Shown: in pieces, positions 62,544 through 64,000 of the stretch
Layout of the letters: every line of letters begins with the position of its first letter
How positions within the stretch are numbered: the first letter of the stretch is position 1
Source: Collinsella sp. An7
GTDB taxonomy: Bacteria > Actinomycetota > Coriobacteriia > Coriobacteriales > Coriobacteriaceae
Reading direction: 5' to 3'
DNA: 64,000 nt
Assembly (NCBI RefSeq): GCF_002159335.1
Contig: NZ_NFHP01000002.1
Span: 1-64,000 of the forward strand
The notes under the pieces: generated by a model
Told to the model about the DNA's origin: nothing
Seen by the model: the letters and a program-made list of their open reading frames with translations, nothing else
Database searches by the model: none
Position numbers and translations under genes: made by a program

Positions 62544-63617
62544 ATGTCCAACCTGAACGACTTCGTCCTCAGCCGTCGCAGCATGCTCGCCGGTCTCGGC
62601 GGGCTCGGCCTCGCGGTCGCCGGCCTCGCCGGCTGCACCGGCACCACTGCGCCGTCCGGCAGCACCGCCGGCAGTGCCTCCACGGGCGGCAGCGATTACG
62701 AGCCCGTGACCCTGCGCGTGGCCTTCATGCCCAACCTCGGCTCCGCCGGCACCCTCTTCGCCGCCATCGATCAGGGCTACTTCGATGAGGTCGGCATCAC
62801 CGTCGAGCCCGCGCAGTTCCAGGGCGGCCCGGCCGAGATCACGGCTATGCAGTCCGGCGACATCGACATCGCCCAGATCGGCCACGGTGCCCATACCCTG
62901 TGCATCTCCGGCGACGCGACCGTCTTCGCCTTCGACCAGCTCTCTCAGGCCGACGCCGTCGTCGTCGACAAGAGCAAGGTACCCACGGCTGCCGACCTCA
63001 AGGGCAAGACGGTGGGCGTCTCCACCGGCACCTCGTCCGAAATCATCCTCGGCCTCGTGCTTCGTGACGCCGGCCTCACCGAGAGCGACATCAACAAGGT
63101 CGAGATGGACGTCTCCGGCATGACGACCGCCCTCATCTCCGGCCAGATCGACGCCGCCGCCACCTGGTCGCCCAACACCGTGACCATCGAGGAGCAGCTC
63201 GGCGACAACTACCTCGTCCTCGGCACCAACACTGACTACTCCGACGAGGTCGCCTTCCCCGGCAGCTTCGTGTGCCTGCCCTCCTACGCCGAGGAGAACC
63301 CCGAGATTCTCGCCCGCTTCGGCGCTGCGATCGCCAAGGGCCACGACTACCGCGCCGCGCACATCGACGAGGTCGCCAAGCTCCTCGCCACCGAGCTCGA
63401 CCTCCCCGAGGACACGCTCCTGCAGTCCACGGGCGAGGGCGACTGGCAGGGCGCCGTCGACTGCCAGGGCGACACCGACACCATCCTCGGGTACTACCAG
63501 GCCCAGCAGCAGGTCTTCCTCGATGCCGGCACGGTCACCGAGGAGGTCCCGGTGGAGAACTACGTCGACACCGCCGTCATGGACGAGGCCAACAAGATCT
63601 ACGAGGAGATCAAGTAG
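62544..63617 (+). CDS. Substrate-binding lipoprotein (SsuA/TauA/NMT1-like)
   Basis: ATG at 62544 follows gaaggag. The 357-residue protein has a signal peptide with lipobox LAGC (Cys31) preceded by SRRSML, a Tat-like twin-arginine motif. A Ser/Thr/Gly linker follows, then the two-lobe binding domain: LRVAFMPNLGSAGTLFAAID, GGPAEITAMQSGDIDIAQIG, LKGKTVGVSTGTSSEIILGL and GQIDAAATWSPNTV. This is the taurine/sulfonate/nitrate/thiamine-precursor branch. It delivers an unknown small, probably anionic substrate to the permease. Confidence 0.85.
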   Translation: MSNLNDFVLSRRSMLAGLGGLGLAVAGLAGCTGTTAPSGSTAGSASTGGSDYEPVTLRVAFMPNLGSAGTLFAAIDQGYFDEVGITVEPAQFQGGPAEITAMQSGDIDIAQIGHGAHTLCISGDATVFAFDQLSQADAVVVDKSKVPTAADLKGKTVGVSTGTSSEIILGLVLRDAGLTESDINKVEMDVSGMTTALISGQIDAAATWSPNTVTIEEQLGDNYLVLGTNTDYSDEVAFPGSFVCLPSYAEENPEILARFGAAIAKGHDYRAAHIDEVAKLLATELDLPEDTLLQSTGEGDWQGAVDCQGDTDTILGYYQAQQQVFLDAGTVTEEVPVENYVDTAVMDEANKIYEEIK

Positions 63618-63670
63618 CTTCCGCTGACGCGGTGTCCGCATCGCGATCGGTACCCCAACGGTTCCTCTCT

Positions 63671-63744
63671 GCAGCCGGGCATTGCACTTCGCAGCGCCCG
63701 GCTGCGCGCTATGCCCGAGAACACCGAGCCGCATGCGGCTCGGT
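63671..63744. other. Two hairpins in the gap before the last gene
   Basis: gcagccgggc (63671-63680) pairs with gcccggctgc (63696-63705). A perfect 22-base palindrome centred on gcatgc spans 63723-63744. No T run follows either. They lie in the 287-base gap between the binding-protein gene and the next plus-strand gene and may reduce read-through. No gene is seen in this gap. Confidence 0.45.
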
Positions 63745-63904
63745 CCCGCGCAACCCCTTGCGGCAGCCACAGTGCGCTTTCGCAGCCCCTGAGGCCCGCC
63801 TTCCTCCCACACCCGCAGCCCGGCGCACCTCTGCCGGCTGCCCCACCCCATCAGCCCCGCGCCCTTGAGGCGCCCGGCGCCACCCCACGCGGAAAGGACG
63901 CGAC

Positions 63905-64000
63905 ATGGCACACGACTACTATCACATTCCGGCAGACCAGCTGGGCGAGGGCGCCAAGATTCCGCTCGAGGTGCTCGGCGACTCAGGCGAGATCTTCTAC
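63905..64000 (+). CDS. Start of a further gene, possibly glucosamine-6-phosphate isomerase-like (partial)
   Basis: ATG at 63905 follows aaagga. Only 32 residues are visible, beginning MAHDYYHIPADQLGEGAKIP, before the window ends. The pattern HYIPA..L...KI.L...DSGEIFY recalls sugar-phosphate isomerases of the NagB-like group found in some gut Firmicutes. That would suit a sugar-catabolic locus, but the evidence is thin. Confidence 0.35.
   Translation, partial: MAHDYYHIPADQLGEGAKIPLEVLGDSGEIFY

Overview
The window is high-GC DNA from a gut actinobacterium of the class Coriobacteriia. The gene content (class C sortase pilus operon, M60-like mucin-type peptidase, LarA/LarC, divergent glycolytic enzymes, LoaP-type antiterminator) best suits Collinsella, Enorma or a close relative. 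This placement is by gene content and codon usage read by eye; no search was run.

Layout. (1) 1-1180: a broken prophage piece (scaffold and major capsid fragments). (2) 1184-12350, minus strand: an exopolysaccharide/capsule cluster headed by a NusG-like antiterminator and an initiating sugar transferase, followed by glycosyltransferases, two pyruvyl-transferase-family proteins, an FrhB-like protein, an EpsG-like polymerase and a flippase. Its distal part (1184-6200) is visibly AT-richer than the rest and looks imported. (3) 12941-14243: an IS3-family element. (4) 14401-20345: ferrochelatase, a pair of ABC half-transporters and a divergent AraC regulator. (5) 20420-24070: gene remnants, an esterase, small membrane proteins, and a TetR regulator with a clear operator. 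(6) 24239-32310: a pilus operon (pilin, sortase, accessory protein) divergent from a 1406-residue secreted M60-like metallopeptidase. (7) 32463-44566: mixed housekeeping and transport genes, including an ABC transporter whose ATPase carries an N-terminal RelB/DinJ-like ribbon-helix-helix domain. (8) 44877-53176: tRNA-Val with a duplicated 3' flank, Ppx/GppA, a DivIC/FtsB-like protein, enolase, MazG, a YfcE-like phosphoesterase and LarC. (9) 51236-64000: a catabolic locus built around a LacI regulator. On the minus strand lie an FBA-like aldolase, a PFK-like kinase, a TIM-like isomerase, a LarA-like nickel-pincer enzyme, a PGI-like isomerase, a lone PTS IIB and LarC. On the plus strand, facing away, lie a taurine/sulfonate-type ABC importer and the start of a further gene. 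Two copies of one LacI-type operator sit in the divergent promoter.

The two most unusual systems are the ribbon-helix-helix/ABC ATPase fusion with its own palindromic operator (33104-35525), and the LacI locus (51236-64000), where several 'glycolytic' enzymes carry altered signature residues and travel with a nickel-pincer epimerase/racemase and a sulfonate-type importer. That combination suggests a catabolic route for an unusual sugar-like or sulfonated substrate. A third theme is non-coding: at least five copies of a dispersed palindrome with a constant GACCCCGTCCC-like core, one MITE-like element with 18-bp perfect inverted ends, and a cluster of related palindromes at 38235-38350.
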